A stretch of DNA of 64,000 bases from Micrococcales bacterium 72-143. GTDB lineage: Bacteria > Actinomycetota > Actinomycetes > Actinomycetales > Microbacteriaceae. Under the pieces are notes generated by a model. That model worked only from the letters and a program-made list of their open reading frames with translations, made no database searches and was not told the origin of the DNA. The DNA is taken from positions 800,466-864,465 of the forward strand of contig MKVM01000001.1 in NCBI GenBank assembly GCA_001898835.1, read 5' to 3'. Below are positions 34,116 through 42,970 of the stretch, in pieces; positions within the stretch are counted from its first letter, which is position 1, and each line of letters begins with the position of its first letter. A program made the position numbers and the translations under genes.

Positions 34116-34736
34116 GCCGCTGTGGGTGGGGCCGGTCACGAGCACGTTGTGGCCGCTGCGCACCGCGACGTGCAGGAAGCCGGCCGCCTGACTCGTGAGC
34201 GAGCCGAGCGCCACGAGGTCGACGAGTCCGCGCATCCCGCTGCGGAAGCGCCGGATGTTGATCGAGACGTGTCCGCGCGTCACGTCGGGGATGACCGCGT
34301 GCAGCCGCGAGCCGTCGGGGAGCGAGGCGTCGACGAAGGGAGAGCTGAGGTCGACGCGGCGCCCGGTGCGATGCAGCATGCGCTCCAGCAGCTCGCGCAC
34401 CTCGGCGTCGGTGAGGGTGACGGGGAGCCGCTCGGAGACGCCGTCGCGGGCCACGAACACGCGCGACGGGGAGTTGATCCACAGTTCCTCGACCGTCGGA
34501 TCGTCGAGGTACGGCTGCAGCGGACCGAGCCCGGTGAGCGCGTCGACGACCTGCCGCGCGACCCCCACCTCGTCGGCGAGGACCGGCAACGAGCCGCCGA
34601 GGGCGAGCTCGGCGTAGCGCTGCACCTCGTCGCGCACGAGGCGGTCGGTGAGCGCGCTGTCGCCCCGCAGGTCGACGCCCTCACGTCGCACCCGCTCGCG
34701 CACCTGCTCGGCGATGGCCCCGACCGCACCCGTCAT
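34095..34736 (-). pseudogene. tadA: Truncated Flp-pilus assembly ATPase TadA/CpaF
   Basis: 213 codons from the ATG at 34,736, about half of the usual length. The N-terminal region (DDPTVEELWINSPSRVFVA, LHAVIPDVTRGHVSINIRRF) is clearly TadA/CpaF-like. The protein runs into its nucleotide site as LVTGPTHSGNTTWHL and stops. The expected motif is GPTHSGKTT, so the reading frame is broken at the invariant Lys codon by repeat C. The remaining C-terminal half, with Walker B and the His boxes, is not in the window and should lie beyond the left end of the island. The tad pilus locus is thus probably inactivated here. Confidence 0.92.
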
Positions 34737-34876
34737 CCGGCCAGGATGCCCGGGGGCGAGGCGCCCGCGCGGGAGTTGTCCACAGGTGCGCCGGCGGTCT
34801 CGAGACGCGTCACCCGCGGCGGCGCCCCCGGCCGCCCCGCGCCGCGAGGGCGCCGTTCTAGACTGAACGCGCTTCC

Positions 34877-34957
34877 GCGGGAGTGGTGGAACGGTAGACA
34901 CGCAGGATTTAGGTTCCTGTGCCTCACGGCATGCGGGTTCGAGCCCCGCCTCCCGCA
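34877..34957 (+). tRNA. tRNA-Leu (anticodon TAG)
   Basis: The acceptor stem GCGGGAG/CTCCCGC pairs fully. The anticodon stem CAGGA/TCCTG encloses the loop TTTAGGT, giving anticodon UAG (Leu). A T-loop GGTTCGAGCC and a long variable arm fit a class II Leu tRNA. CCA is not encoded. The gene is intact and is not the attachment site of the neighbouring island. Confidence 0.93.
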
Positions 34958-35012
34958 CATCGAGGACGCCTGCCTCTCGGATGCGGGACGCCGGGCCACG
35001 GAGGCTGGTCCG

Positions 35013-36632
35013 ATGCCCCGACGCCCCCGAACCCCCCGACCCGTTCGCGCCGCCGTACCCGCCGCGCTCCTCCTCGCCCTGCTCACCGGCTGCGCCGCCC
35101 CCTCGGGCGACCCGTTCCCCGCGCCGCCGAGCCGCGGGCTCGACGCCATCCTCGGCATCGACCGCGGCGCCGACGGCGAACTGCTCGACGCCACCCGCGA
35201 GGCCCGGATCGAGGAGCTGCTCGCGGGCGCCGCCGAGCTCACGACCGCCGCCGACGCCGAGCTCGACCGCGCCATCCGCACCGGCGAGGGCACCAAGCAG
35301 GACGCCGAGGCCGCCGGCACGACGGATGCCGCGACCGCCTCGCTCCGCACGCCCCGCGCCGCATCCGCCCCCACCGCGGGCACACCGGGCGTCGACCTGC
35401 CCGTCGAGGTCAACCGCTCGACCACCACCACCGGCACCCGCAACGGGCGCGACTACACGACCACGACGACCGACACCAACAGCGTGCGCAACCAGCGCGA
35501 GGTGACGGTGCACGACGCCACCACCACGATCGGCGACCCCGACTCGGGGAACGGATCGAGCGAGCGGATCACGACGACCCAGGAGAAGGACCCCTGCGCC
35601 GCGGAGGGCGAGCCGGCCGGCACCTGGACGATCGAGCAGACGCAGCAACTCGTGCGCCCCGACGGCTTGTTCGTGACGGTGCATCTCACGACGAGCGGCA
35701 CCTCCGTGCCGAACGGAGACGGCACCCTCGCGCTCCGCAACGTGTCCGTCGTCGTCGATACCGGCGCCACGGGCACCGACGGCGCGACCGTGAACACCGG
35801 CTTCCGCGTCGACGTCGACATCGACTCGTGGGACACCCGCGGCGAGCTCACCGACACGCGGGGCCGTTGGAGCGTCACGGAGGCGAACGGGGTGAGCGAG
35901 GCCGAAGCGCTCGGCCTCGCAGGCCTGCAGCTCGACGCGTTCAACGCGATCGCCTACGACGTGGCGAGCAGGGCCGAGGAGCTGCGGCAGTCGCAGGGCG
36001 TCTGCGTGCGGCTCCTCGTCGAGACGGACGGCTCCACCACCCTCGCCGACGGCGAGCAGGCGACCCTGACGGCTCGTGTCGTCGACCCCGCTACGGGCGA
36101 GGAGCTCGGGGACGCCGTCATCAAGGCCGACAGCCCGGACGGCGCCGTCACCCCCGCGAGCGCGACCGGACACGGCACCTTCACCTTCACCGCATCCGGC
36201 GACCCCGACTACCGCGTGAACCTCAGCACCCGTACCGACCGCGGCGGGGACGACGCCACCGTGCGCTACGGAGCCCCCGGCTGGCAGTTCTCCGGCGTGA
36301 GCTACGGCTACACGATCCCCGGCCCCATCGAGGTGCAGATCACCTGGCAGGGTCGTGTGTGCGGTGAGGTCTGGGACGAGTGGCAGCTCGACTGGCAGAT
36401 CACCTCCATCTACGCATCGCCGGCGGCCAGCGGCCGCCAGCGGCCCACGGAGGCCTCGGAGGTGACGCCCGGCGACCGCGCCATCCTCGTCTACCAGGAG
36501 GTGCCGAACCCGGCGGACGGCGAGCCGCCGTTCCGGCTGTGGATCGACGACCAGAACTCGGGCAAGAGCCCCGCCTCGCAGCGCATCGAAATCCATCCGG
36601 AGCTGATCGACGGACCCTGCACGGACGGCTGA
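35013..36632 (+). CDS. Secreted lipoprotein, function unknown
   Basis: 539 residues from the ATG at 35,013 (GGAGG site); upstream open frame is tRNA and spacer. The signal peptide ends in the lipobox LLALLTGCAAP (Cys about residue 26). Then come a helical Ala/Glu-rich region, a Thr-rich linker (NRSTTTTGTR, DYTTTTTDTN), a beta-rich domain, and a small Ig-like module (LADGEQATLTARVVDPATGE). The C-terminal region has Trp- and Cys-containing strands (ITWQGRVCGEVWDEWQLDW). I recognise no enzyme motif. It probably works on the outer face of the membrane as a binding or structural protein. Confidence 0.8.
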   Translation: MPRRPRTPRPVRAAVPAALLLALLTGCAAPSGDPFPAPPSRGLDAILGIDRGADGELLDATREARIEELLAGAAELTTAADAELDRAIRTGEGTKQDAEAAGTTDAATASLRTPRAASAPTAGTPGVDLPVEVNRSTTTTGTRNGRDYTTTTTDTNSVRNQREVTVHDATTTIGDPDSGNGSSERITTTQEKDPCAAEGEPAGTWTIEQTQQLVRPDGLFVTVHLTTSGTSVPNGDGTLALRNVSVVVDTGATGTDGATVNTGFRVDVDIDSWDTRGELTDTRGRWSVTEANGVSEAEALGLAGLQLDAFNAIAYDVASRAEELRQSQGVCVRLLVETDGSTTLADGEQATLTARVVDPATGEELGDAVIKADSPDGAVTPASATGHGTFTFTASGDPDYRVNLSTRTDRGGDDATVRYGAPGWQFSGVSYGYTIPGPIEVQITWQGRVCGEVWDEWQLDWQITSIYASPAASGRQRPTEASEVTPGDRAILVYQEVPNPADGEPPFRLWIDDQNSGKSPASQRIEIHPELIDGPCTDG

Positions 36633-36745
36633 ACGGGGCGCGCATCCGGGGGTGAACCCCCAGGTTGCGGATGCGGCAAGCGGCTACGCTGAACGCAACC
36701 CGCCCGCCGATCGCCGAGGCGACCGACGCTCAGGAGACTCATCTC

Positions 36746-37516
36746 GTGCCGTTCACTACCGCCGCCCTCGCGTTCATCGCCGCAGCCCCCATGGGGCTGA
36801 TCCCGTGGCTCGACCCGCACCAGATCATCGTCTCGGCGGGCCCGTGGGCGCTGCTCGTGGTGTGCATCATCGTGTTCGCCGAGACGGGGCTGCTCGTCGG
36901 CTTCATCCTCCCCGGCGACACGCTGCTCATCATCACCGGCCTGCTCAGCTTCACCGGCACGATGACCGAGTCGGGCACCGGCATCCAGATCCCCATCTGG
37001 TGGGTGTGCCTCGCGATCGCGGTGGCCGCCTTCCTCGGCGGCGAGGTCGGCTACCTCATCGGGCACAAGGCCGGGCCGAGGATCTTCGAGCAGAAGGAGA
37101 GCGGGCTGTTCTCGAAGGAGAACGTCATCCGCACCAACAAGTTCTTCGAGCGCTGGGGTCCCCTCGCGATCGTCATCGCGCGCTTCGTGCCGATCGTGCG
37201 CACCTTCGCCCCGGTCGCCGCGGGCGTCGCGCACATGAACTACAAGCGCTACTCGCTCTACAACGCGATCGGCGCGCTCATCTGGGGTGCCGGGCTCACC
37301 TTCGCGGGCTTCCTGCTCGGCTACATCCCGCCGCTCGCCGACTTCGTCACCGAGTACATCGACGTGATCCTGCTGTGCGCGATCGCGCTCGCCGTGATCC
37401 CGACGGTGTTCCACTACGTGCAGGGCGTCATCAAGGCGCGCAAGGCGCGCCGGACGGGCGAGAAGCCGCTCACCGACGCCGAGGTCGTGCTCGACCCCGA
37501 GCTGCTCGACGACTGA
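36746..37516 (+). CDS. DedA/VTT-family membrane protein
   Basis: 256 residues from a GTG at 36,746 (AGGAG site 9 nt upstream); an ATG at 36,665 would add about 27 residues without a good site. SNARE-associated/VTT core: FAETGLLVGFILPGDTLLII, EVGYLIGHKAGPRIF, ARFVPIVRTFAPVAAGVAHM and IGALIWGAGLTFAGFLLGY. DedA proteins are thought to act as lipid flippases or scramblases that recycle undecaprenyl phosphate or phospholipids and support membrane potential; which applies here is unknown. Confidence 0.9.
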   Translation: MPFTTAALAFIAAAPMGLIPWLDPHQIIVSAGPWALLVVCIIVFAETGLLVGFILPGDTLLIITGLLSFTGTMTESGTGIQIPIWWVCLAIAVAAFLGGEVGYLIGHKAGPRIFEQKESGLFSKENVIRTNKFFERWGPLAIVIARFVPIVRTFAPVAAGVAHMNYKRYSLYNAIGALIWGAGLTFAGFLLGYIPPLADFVTEYIDVILLCAIALAVIPTVFHYVQGVIKARKARRTGEKPLTDAEVVLDPELLDD

Positions 37517-37527
37517 GCGCCGATCGC

Positions 37528-37603
37528 GTCGGAGTTACAGGCTCGAACGGCCGCACCCGCTGCGCAGGTGGCGGAAGCACGGGTCTCCGCCTGTAGTTCC
37601 GAC
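37528..37603. terminator. Imperfect long stem between convergent genes
   Basis: Arms GTCGGAGTTACAGGC (37,528-37,542) and GCCTGTAGTTCCGAC (37,589-37,603) pair at 13 of 15 positions around a GC-rich loop. It fills the 97-bp gap between the convergent DedA-like and mntH genes, so it is probably a bidirectional terminator. Confidence 0.55.
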
Positions 37604-37613
37604 GGCGGTCCGA

Positions 37614-38870
37614 TCAGCCGCCCGTCACCAGCAGCACGAGCAGGGTGGCGTTGAGCAGGATGAGCAGCACCGCGGCAACGGTCGCGAGCGCCGTCGTCCA
37701 CGCGCGGTTGCGGGCGTCCCCCATGAGCTCGCGGCGGGTCGTGAGCCAGACGAGCGGCACGAGCGCGAACGGGATCCCGAACGACAGCACCACCTGGCTC
37801 AGCACGAGCGCGAGGGTGGGATGGGCGCCGGCGACGAGCAGCAGGAGCGCCGGCACGAGCGTCACGAGGCGACGCGCGAGCAAGGGTACGCGCACGTGCA
37901 GCAGGCCCTGCATGATCTCGGCGCCCGCGTAGGCGCCGACCGACGTCGACGCGAGACCGGAGGCCAGCAGCCCGACCGCGAACAGGTTCGCGATGACCGG
38001 CCCGAGCGCCGCGCCGATCGCCGCATGCGCGCCCTCGAGCGTGTCGGTACCGGCGACGCCCGGCAGGGTCGCCGCAGCCAGCAGCAGGATCACGAGGTTG
38101 ACCGTGCCGGCGATCGCGAGCGCGATCGTCACGTCGGCGCGGGTCGCACGCAGCACGAGGCGGCGACGCGGTCCCTCCTCGACCGCGCCGAACCGGTCGC
38201 GGGTGAGGGCCGAGTGCGCGTAGATCGCGTGCGGCATCACCGTCGCCCCGAGGATCGACGCGGCCAGCAGCACCGAGCCGGCATCCGTGAACCGCGGCAC
38301 GAGGCCTGCGACGGCGGCCGCCGGATCGACGGGCGCCACGACGAGCCCGGCGCAGAAGCCGATCGCGATGATCGCGACGAGGCCGACGACGACGCGCTCG
38401 AAGATGCGCGGCCCACGGCGGCTGTGCAGTACGAGCAGGGCGAGCGAGACGGCGCCCGTGATGACGCCGCCGAGGGGCAGCGGCAGGCCGAACAGCAGGT
38501 TCAGGGCGACGGCGCCGCCGATGACCTCCGCGATGTCGGTGGCCATCGCGACGAGCTCGGCCTGCGCCCAGTACGCGTAGCGCGCGGGACGCGAGCGGAT
38601 GCGCCGTCCGAGCAGCGCGGGAAGGCTCTGGCCCGTCGCGATGCCGAGCTTCGCGGAGAGGTACTGGATGAGCCACGCCATCGCGTTGCCGAGCACGACC
38701 ACCCACACCAGCAGGTAGCCGTACTCGGCTCCGGCGCTGGCGTTGCTCGCGACGTTGCCCGGGTCGAGGTAGGCGACCCCGGCGACCATCGCGGGGCCGA
38801 GGAGCGGCCAGATCCCGCCGCGGCCGCGCGCGAGCGTCGTGTCGGATGCGGATGGGATGGGACGGCGCAC
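37614..38870 (-). CDS. mntH: Nramp-family manganese importer
   Basis: 418-residue proton-coupled Mn(II)/Fe(II) importer. Metal-binding DPGN in VAYLDPGNVASN (TM1, about residue 37) and ATDIAEVIGGAVALNLLF (MATDIAE, TM3-4) are intact, as are VMPHAIYAHS and the later helices; about 11 helices expected. GTG start with an AGAGGT site. Two perfect palindromes lie in its promoter region, directly downstream of mntR, so Mn-loaded MntR should repress it. Confidence 0.94.
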   Translation of the reverse strand: MRRPIPSASDTTLARGRGGIWPLLGPAMVAGVAYLDPGNVASNASAGAEYGYLLVWVVVLGNAMAWLIQYLSAKLGIATGQSLPALLGRRIRSRPARYAYWAQAELVAMATDIAEVIGGAVALNLLFGLPLPLGGVITGAVSLALLVLHSRRGPRIFERVVVGLVAIIAIGFCAGLVVAPVDPAAAVAGLVPRFTDAGSVLLAASILGATVMPHAIYAHSALTRDRFGAVEEGPRRRLVLRATRADVTIALAIAGTVNLVILLLAAATLPGVAGTDTLEGAHAAIGAALGPVIANLFAVGLLASGLASTSVGAYAGAEIMQGLLHVRVPLLARRLVTLVPALLLLVAGAHPTLALVLSQVVLSFGIPFALVPLVWLTTRRELMGDARNRAWTTALATVAAVLLILLNATLLVLLVTGG

Positions 38871-38886
38871 GGCGACCTCTCTGCAG

Positions 38887-38904
38887 ATTTCGGTATACCG
38901 AAAT
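38887..38904. promoter_or_regulatory. MntR operator 1 at mntH
   Basis: Perfect 18-bp palindrome ATTTCGGTATACCGAAAT, 17 bp upstream of the mntH start. It is AT-rich against the background and consistent with a DtxR/MntR-type dyad. Confidence 0.8.
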
Positions 38905-38911
38905 TAGCAGA

Positions 38912-38931
38912 GATTTCGGTTAACCGAAATC
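38912..38931. promoter_or_regulatory. MntR operator 2 at mntH
   Basis: Perfect 20-bp palindrome GATTTCGGTTAACCGAAATC. Its core is the same TTTCGGT-n2-ACCGAAA dyad as operator 1, with centres 26 bp apart, so two repressor dimers could bind to one side of the mntH promoter. Confidence 0.8.
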
Positions 38932-38948
38932 GTCGAGCCCGGGCGTGC

Positions 38949-39563
38949 TCACCCCATCGGGACGAGCCAGACCGCCTCCCCGGCCCCCTCCGGCAGCTCC
39001 CCCACCGCGAGCACCGTGTCGAGACCGATCCCCTGGTCGCCGAGACGCCGCAACACCTCCGGGTCGCGGTCGCTGATGCGCGCCACCCGCCCCCGCACGT
39101 CCGGCTCCAGCTCGGACGCGAGCACCGCATCCGGGCGCCTCACGACGCCCTCGGCATCCGGGATCGGGTCGCCGTGCGGGTCACGGGTGGGGTGCCCCAG
39201 CTGCGCGTCGATCGCCGCCAGCAGCCGGTCGCTGAGCGCGTGCTCCAGCACCTCCGCCTCGTCGTGCACCTCGTCCCAGGCGTAGCCGAAGCCCTCCACG
39301 AGCCAGGTCTCCACGAGCCGGTGCCGCCGCACCATCCGCAGCGCCTCCGCGAGACCGGCATCCGTCAGGGTGATCGCCCCGTAGGGCGCGTGCCGCACGA
39401 GGCCCTGGTTCGCGAGCTTCTTGATCATCTCGGTGACCGTCGACGGCACCAGACCGAGTCGGGCGGCGAGCTGCGAACCCGTGATGGGCGTCTCCTGCCA
39501 CTCGGTGTGGCTGTAGATGACCTTGAGGTAGTCCTCGATCGCCGAGGATGCGGACCTAGCGAT
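38949..39563 (-). CDS. mntR: MntR/DtxR-family manganese-responsive repressor, apparent ATC start
   Basis: 204 residues. DtxR-type winged helix (SSAIEDYLKVIYSHTEW, QLAARLGLVPSTVTEMIKKL), metal and dimerisation domain (RRHRLVETWLVEGFGYAWDEVHDEAEVLEHALSD split over residues about 75-110), and a C-terminal SH3-like part. The conserved N-terminus begins IARSASSAIEDY, and no ATG, GTG or TTG lies near it in frame. The ATC at 39,563-39,561 has GAGGAG exactly 7 nt upstream and overlaps the end of the CDF gene. I therefore propose ATC initiation. It should control mntH through the two palindromes. Confidence 0.82.
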   Translation of the reverse strand: MARSASSAIEDYLKVIYSHTEWQETPITGSQLAARLGLVPSTVTEMIKKLANQGLVRHAPYGAITLTDAGLAEALRMVRRHRLVETWLVEGFGYAWDEVHDEAEVLEHALSDRLLAAIDAQLGHPTRDPHGDPIPDAEGVVRRPDAVLASELEPDVRGRVARISDRDPEVLRRLGDQGIGLDTVLAVGELPEGAGEAVWLVPMG

Positions 39564-40476
39564 GGGCGTGCTCCTCGTGTTCTGCGTGGCCCGCGGGCTC
39601 GAGCTGGAAGGTGGAGTGGGCGACGTCGAAGTGGGACTCCAGGCACCCGCCGAGCTCGTCGAGCAGCGCGTGGGTCTCGCCGCGCGCGAAGACCCCCGGC
39701 TCGACGACGACATGCGCGGTGAAGACGGGAGCGCCCGAGGTGATGTTCCAGATGTGCACGTCGTGCACCGCCACGACGCCGCGCGTCCCGCGCAGGTGGT
39801 CGCGGATCTGCTCGACGTCGCGGTCGCGCGGCGCCGACTCGGTGAGCACCCGCACGACGTCGCGCAGCAGCAGGAAGGCGCGCGGAGCAATGAGCGCGGC
39901 GATCGCGAGCGAGGCGATCGCGTCGGCCTGCGCGAAACCCGTGAGCAGGATGACGATGGCCGCCGCGATCGCCGCCACGGAGCCCAGCAGATCGCCGAAC
40001 ACCTCCAGCAGAGCACCGCGCAGGTTGAGGGAGCTGCGGTCGCCGCCCCGCAGCACGAGGTAGGCGACCACGTTCGCCGCGAGCCCGACCGACGCCACCA
40101 CGAGCATCGGCACCGCCTCGACGTGCGCGGTCGGCTCCGCCAGCCGCCGCACCGCCTCGAGGGCCACGACCACCGCGACGACGACCAGGATGAGGCCGTT
40201 GGCGAGCGCCGCGAGCACCTCCATCCGCTGGAAGCCGAAGGTGTGGCGATCGGTCGCCGGCCGGGCGGCCATGACGGATGCGACGAGCGCCACCGCGAGC
40301 CCGATGCCGTCGCTCGACATGTGCCCCGCGTCGCCGAGCAGGGCGAGGGAGCCGGACGCGAACGCGCCCACGAGCTGGGCGACGAGCACGGTCGCCGTGA
40401 TCGCGAGCGCGATCGCGAGGCGAGTACGGTTGCCGCCCGCGGCGCGCGCGTGCTCGTGTCCGTGATCGTGTCCCAC
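39556..40476 (-). CDS. CDF-family divalent cation exporter
   Basis: 306-residue cation diffusion facilitator exchanging metal for protons. His-rich N-terminus (GHDHGHEHAR), six predicted helices, SLALLGDAGHMSSDGIGLA (TM2 metal-site residues HxxxD-like: D and H in GDAGHMSSD), and a C-terminal cytosolic domain with VHDVHIWNITSG; a His-rich tail AEHEEHAH. HxxxD sites favour Zn/Co over Mn, but its overlap with mntR suggests a role in Mn balance. The order CDF-mntR-mntH on one strand links export, sensing and import. GTG start. Confidence 0.9.
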   Translation of the reverse strand: MGHDHGHEHARAAGGNRTRLAIALAITATVLVAQLVGAFASGSLALLGDAGHMSSDGIGLAVALVASVMAARPATDRHTFGFQRMEVLAALANGLILVVVAVVVALEAVRRLAEPTAHVEAVPMLVVASVGLAANVVAYLVLRGGDRSSLNLRGALLEVFGDLLGSVAAIAAAIVILLTGFAQADAIASLAIAALIAPRAFLLLRDVVRVLTESAPRDRDVEQIRDHLRGTRGVVAVHDVHIWNITSGAPVFTAHVVVEPGVFARGETHALLDELGGCLESHFDVAHSTFQLEPAGHAEHEEHAHR

Positions 40477-40564
40477 CCGTCCAGGCTAGGCCGCGCGGCC
40501 GACCGGCAGGCCCCGTTCGCGCTTCTCGGGAATGACGACCGTTCTCATCCGGTCGGCGGCGGCG

Positions 40565-41143
40565 TCAGCCGTAGAGCGACCGCAGCTCCACGACGAGCGA
40601 GCCGAAGGCGCGAGCACGGTGGCTGATCGCGTTCTTCTCGTCGGGCGTCAGCTCCGCGGAGCTCGTCGCGACCCCCTCCGGACGGAACACGGGGTCGTAG
40701 CCGAAGCCGTGCGCTCCCGACGGCGCCTCGAGCACCTCCCCCGGCCACACGCCGAGCACGGTGAGCTCGCGGTCGCCGTCGACGAGCGCGGCCGCGCACA
40801 TGAAGTCGGCCGCCCGATCCGACTCCCCCCGCAGCCTCTCGAGCAGCAGCGTGTAGTTGTCGACGTCGTCGCGCGTGCCCGCGTAGCGGGCCGAGTGGAT
40901 GCCGGGAGCGCCGCCGAGCGCCCGCACCGAGATCCCGGAGTCGTCGGCGATCGCCGGCAGCCCCGTGTGGAGGTTCGCGGCACGGGCCTTGATGAGGGCG
41001 TTCGCCTCGAAGGTGTCGCTGTCCTCGACCGGCTCGGGGCCGTCGTAGCCGACGAGCTCGTGGGGCCCGAGGCGCTCGCCCAGGATGCGGCGCAGCTCCT
41101 CCACCTTGTGCGGGTTGTGGGTGGCGAGAACGAAGGTGGTCAC
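40565..41143 (-). CDS. rdgB: RdgB/HAM1-family non-canonical purine NTP pyrophosphatase
   Basis: 192 residues, GTG start overlapping the rph stop. It hydrolyses ITP, dITP and XTP to monophosphates, keeping deaminated purines out of nucleic acids. Family motifs: [16 protein letters not shown] at the N-terminus, [16 protein letters not shown] and GFGYDPVF. The rph-rdgB pair is a common gene order in Actinobacteria. Confidence 0.95.
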   Translation of the reverse strand: MTTFVLATHNPHKVEELRRILGERLGPHELVGYDGPEPVEDSDTFEANALIKARAANLHTGLPAIADDSGISVRALGGAPGIHSARYAGTRDDVDNYTLLLERLRGESDRAADFMCAAALVDGDRELTVLGVWPGEVLEAPSGAHGFGYDPVFRPEGVATSSAELTPDEKNAISHRARAFGSLVVELRSLYG

Positions 41144-41889
41144 GCGTCGAGCGCCTCCGCCTGGATCCTCGCGAGTTCCGCGTTGCCCGCGAGCGCGAGG
41201 TCGAGCAGCGAGTCGAGCTCGCGGCGGTCGAAGGGCGCGCCCTCGGCCGTGCCCTGCACCTCCACGAACAGGCCGCGTCCCGTGACGACGACGTTCATGT
41301 CGGTCTCGGCCCGCGAGTCCTCGACGTATGCCAGATCGAGCATGGGAGCACCGTCGATGATGCCCACCGACACGGCGGACACGGTGTCGATGAGCGCACG
41401 CGAGTTCTTGCCCACGAAACCCTTCTCGCGCCCCCAGGCCACGGCATCCGCGAGCGCCACGTACGCGCCCGTGATCGCGGCGGTGCGGGTGCCGCCGTCG
41501 GCCTGCAGCACGTCGCAGTCGATCACGATCGTGTTCTCGCCGAGCGCCTTCGTGTCGATGATGGCGCGCAGGCTGCGGCCGACGAGCCGCGAGATCTCGT
41601 GGGTGCGGCCTCCCACGCGCCCCTTGACCGACTCGCGGTCCATGCGCTCGTTCGTGGAGCGCGGCAGCATCGCGTACTCGGCGGTCACCCATCCGCTGCC
41701 CTTGCCGACGAGCCAGCGCGGCACGCCGTTGGTGAAGCTCGCCGTGCACAGCACCTTCGTGTTGCCGAAGGAGATGAGCGCGCTGCCCTCGGCCTGCGCG
41801 CTCCAGCCGCGTTCGATCGTGACGGGGCGGAGCTGCTCGGGGGTGCGGCCGTCGGCGCGACGGGTGTCATCGGCGGGGGTGGGGGTCAT
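41140..41889 (-). CDS. rph: Ribonuclease PH
   Basis: 249-residue phosphorolytic 3'-5' exoribonuclease that trims tRNA 3' ends. Motifs: [61 protein letters not shown] and [18 protein letters not shown]. Full length. It starts at an ATG and overlaps rdgB downstream. Confidence 0.96.
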   Translation of the reverse strand: MTPTPADDTRRADGRTPEQLRPVTIERGWSAQAEGSALISFGNTKVLCTASFTNGVPRWLVGKGSGWVTAEYAMLPRSTNERMDRESVKGRVGGRTHEISRLVGRSLRAIIDTKALGENTIVIDCDVLQADGGTRTAAITGAYVALADAVAWGREKGFVGKNSRALIDTVSAVSVGIIDGAPMLDLAYVEDSRAETDMNVVVTGRGLFVEVQGTAEGAPFDRRELDSLLDLALAGNAELARIQAEALDA

Positions 41890-41950
41890 GCGGGGTGTCT
41901 CCGATCGGACGGATGCTGTGGGCGGTCTTGGGTCTGTCGGGGTGTGCCGG

Positions 41951-42835
41951 TCAGGAGGTCGGCACGGCTGAGGGGAGCGTGATGACGCCCGTGGGGAAGC
42001 TCTCGACGTGTCGCACCTCGGGGCCGAGGAAGCGGGCCGCGAGGGTTCGGAATGCGCGCTCGTCGTCGCCCGTCGACTCGAAGCGGTGCACGGGGGCCGC
42101 ATCCGCGGTGCGCTCGATCCCGTGTGAGACGAGGGTGCGGTAGACGTCGGCCGCGGTCTCCTCCGCGCTCGAGACGAGGCGCACATCCGGACCCATGATG
42201 AACTGGATCGCGGCCGACATTAGCGGGTAGTGGGTGCAGCCGAGCACGAGGGTGTCGATGTCCGCCTCGATGAGCGGGGTGAGGTACTGCCGTGCGAAGC
42301 GGAACAGCTCGGGGCCGCTCGTGACCCCCGCCTCCACGAACTCGACGAAACGCGGGCAGGCGCGGCTCACCAGCTCGAGGCCGTCGGCTGCGGCGAACGC
42401 GTCGTCGTAGGCGCGCGACTGGATGGTGCCGACCGTGCCGATGACGCCGACGCGGCCGTTGCGGGTGGCCCGCACGGCGGCGCGCACGGCGGGCTGGATC
42501 ACCTCGACCACGGGGATGCCCGCCCCGACCTCGTAGCGCTCACGCGCATCCCGGAGCACCGCGGCGGACGCCGTGTTGCAGGCGATGACGAGCGCCTTCA
42601 CGCCCTCGGCGACGAGGTCGTCCATGACGCCGAGGGCGAGCGCGCGCACCTCGGCGATGGGACGCGGCCCGTAGGGGCCGTTCGCCGTGTCGCCGACGTA
42701 GAGGATCGCCTCGTTCGGCAGCTGGTCGAGGATCGCGCGCGCGACGGTGAGCCCGCCGACCCCCGAGTCGAACACGCCGATGGGCGCGTCGGTCGGAACC
42801 CCGGCGGAGCCGCCGGTCGGGTCGGATGCGGTCAC
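41951..42835 (-). CDS. murI: Glutamate racemase
   Basis: 294 residues from the GTG at 42,835. Interconverts L- and D-glutamate for peptidoglycan. The two catalytic Cys are visible in [12 protein letters not shown] and [10 protein letters not shown], with [17 protein letters not shown] at the N-terminus and [11 protein letters not shown]. Its 3' end is 61 bp upstream of rph on the same strand. Confidence 0.95.
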   Translation of the reverse strand: MTASDPTGGSAGVPTDAPIGVFDSGVGGLTVARAILDQLPNEAILYVGDTANGPYGPRPIAEVRALALGVMDDLVAEGVKALVIACNTASAAVLRDARERYEVGAGIPVVEVIQPAVRAAVRATRNGRVGVIGTVGTIQSRAYDDAFAAADGLELVSRACPRFVEFVEAGVTSGPELFRFARQYLTPLIEADIDTLVLGCTHYPLMSAAIQFIMGPDVRLVSSAEETAADVYRTLVSHGIERTADAAPVHRFESTGDDERAFRTLAARFLGPEVRHVESFPTGVITLPSAVPTS

Positions 42836-42970
42836 GGTGCTCCAGCGTACCCGCGGGCGCCGACGACGACCCGCGCCCGGGCGGCGCATGCGACTGTCCT
42901 GGTAGCGCCGGACGGTGCAGGCTGTGGACAAGACGCCGGCGGGGGCCTGCCCGTGCTCTAGCGTGTCGGC

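Noticed and set aside
34776-34784. DnaA-box-like TTGTCCACA (also as its complement at 42,923-42,931)
   Set aside because: Single isolated copies about 8 kb apart with no AT-rich unwinding region and no dnaA/dnaN neighbours. Chance matches are expected in GC-rich DNA, so no replication origin is called.
33843-36632. 929-codon plus-strand open frame spanning tadA, tRNA-Leu and the lipoprotein
   Set aside because: Only the part from 35,013 is supported. The upstream part is antisense to tadA and runs through a tRNA gene.
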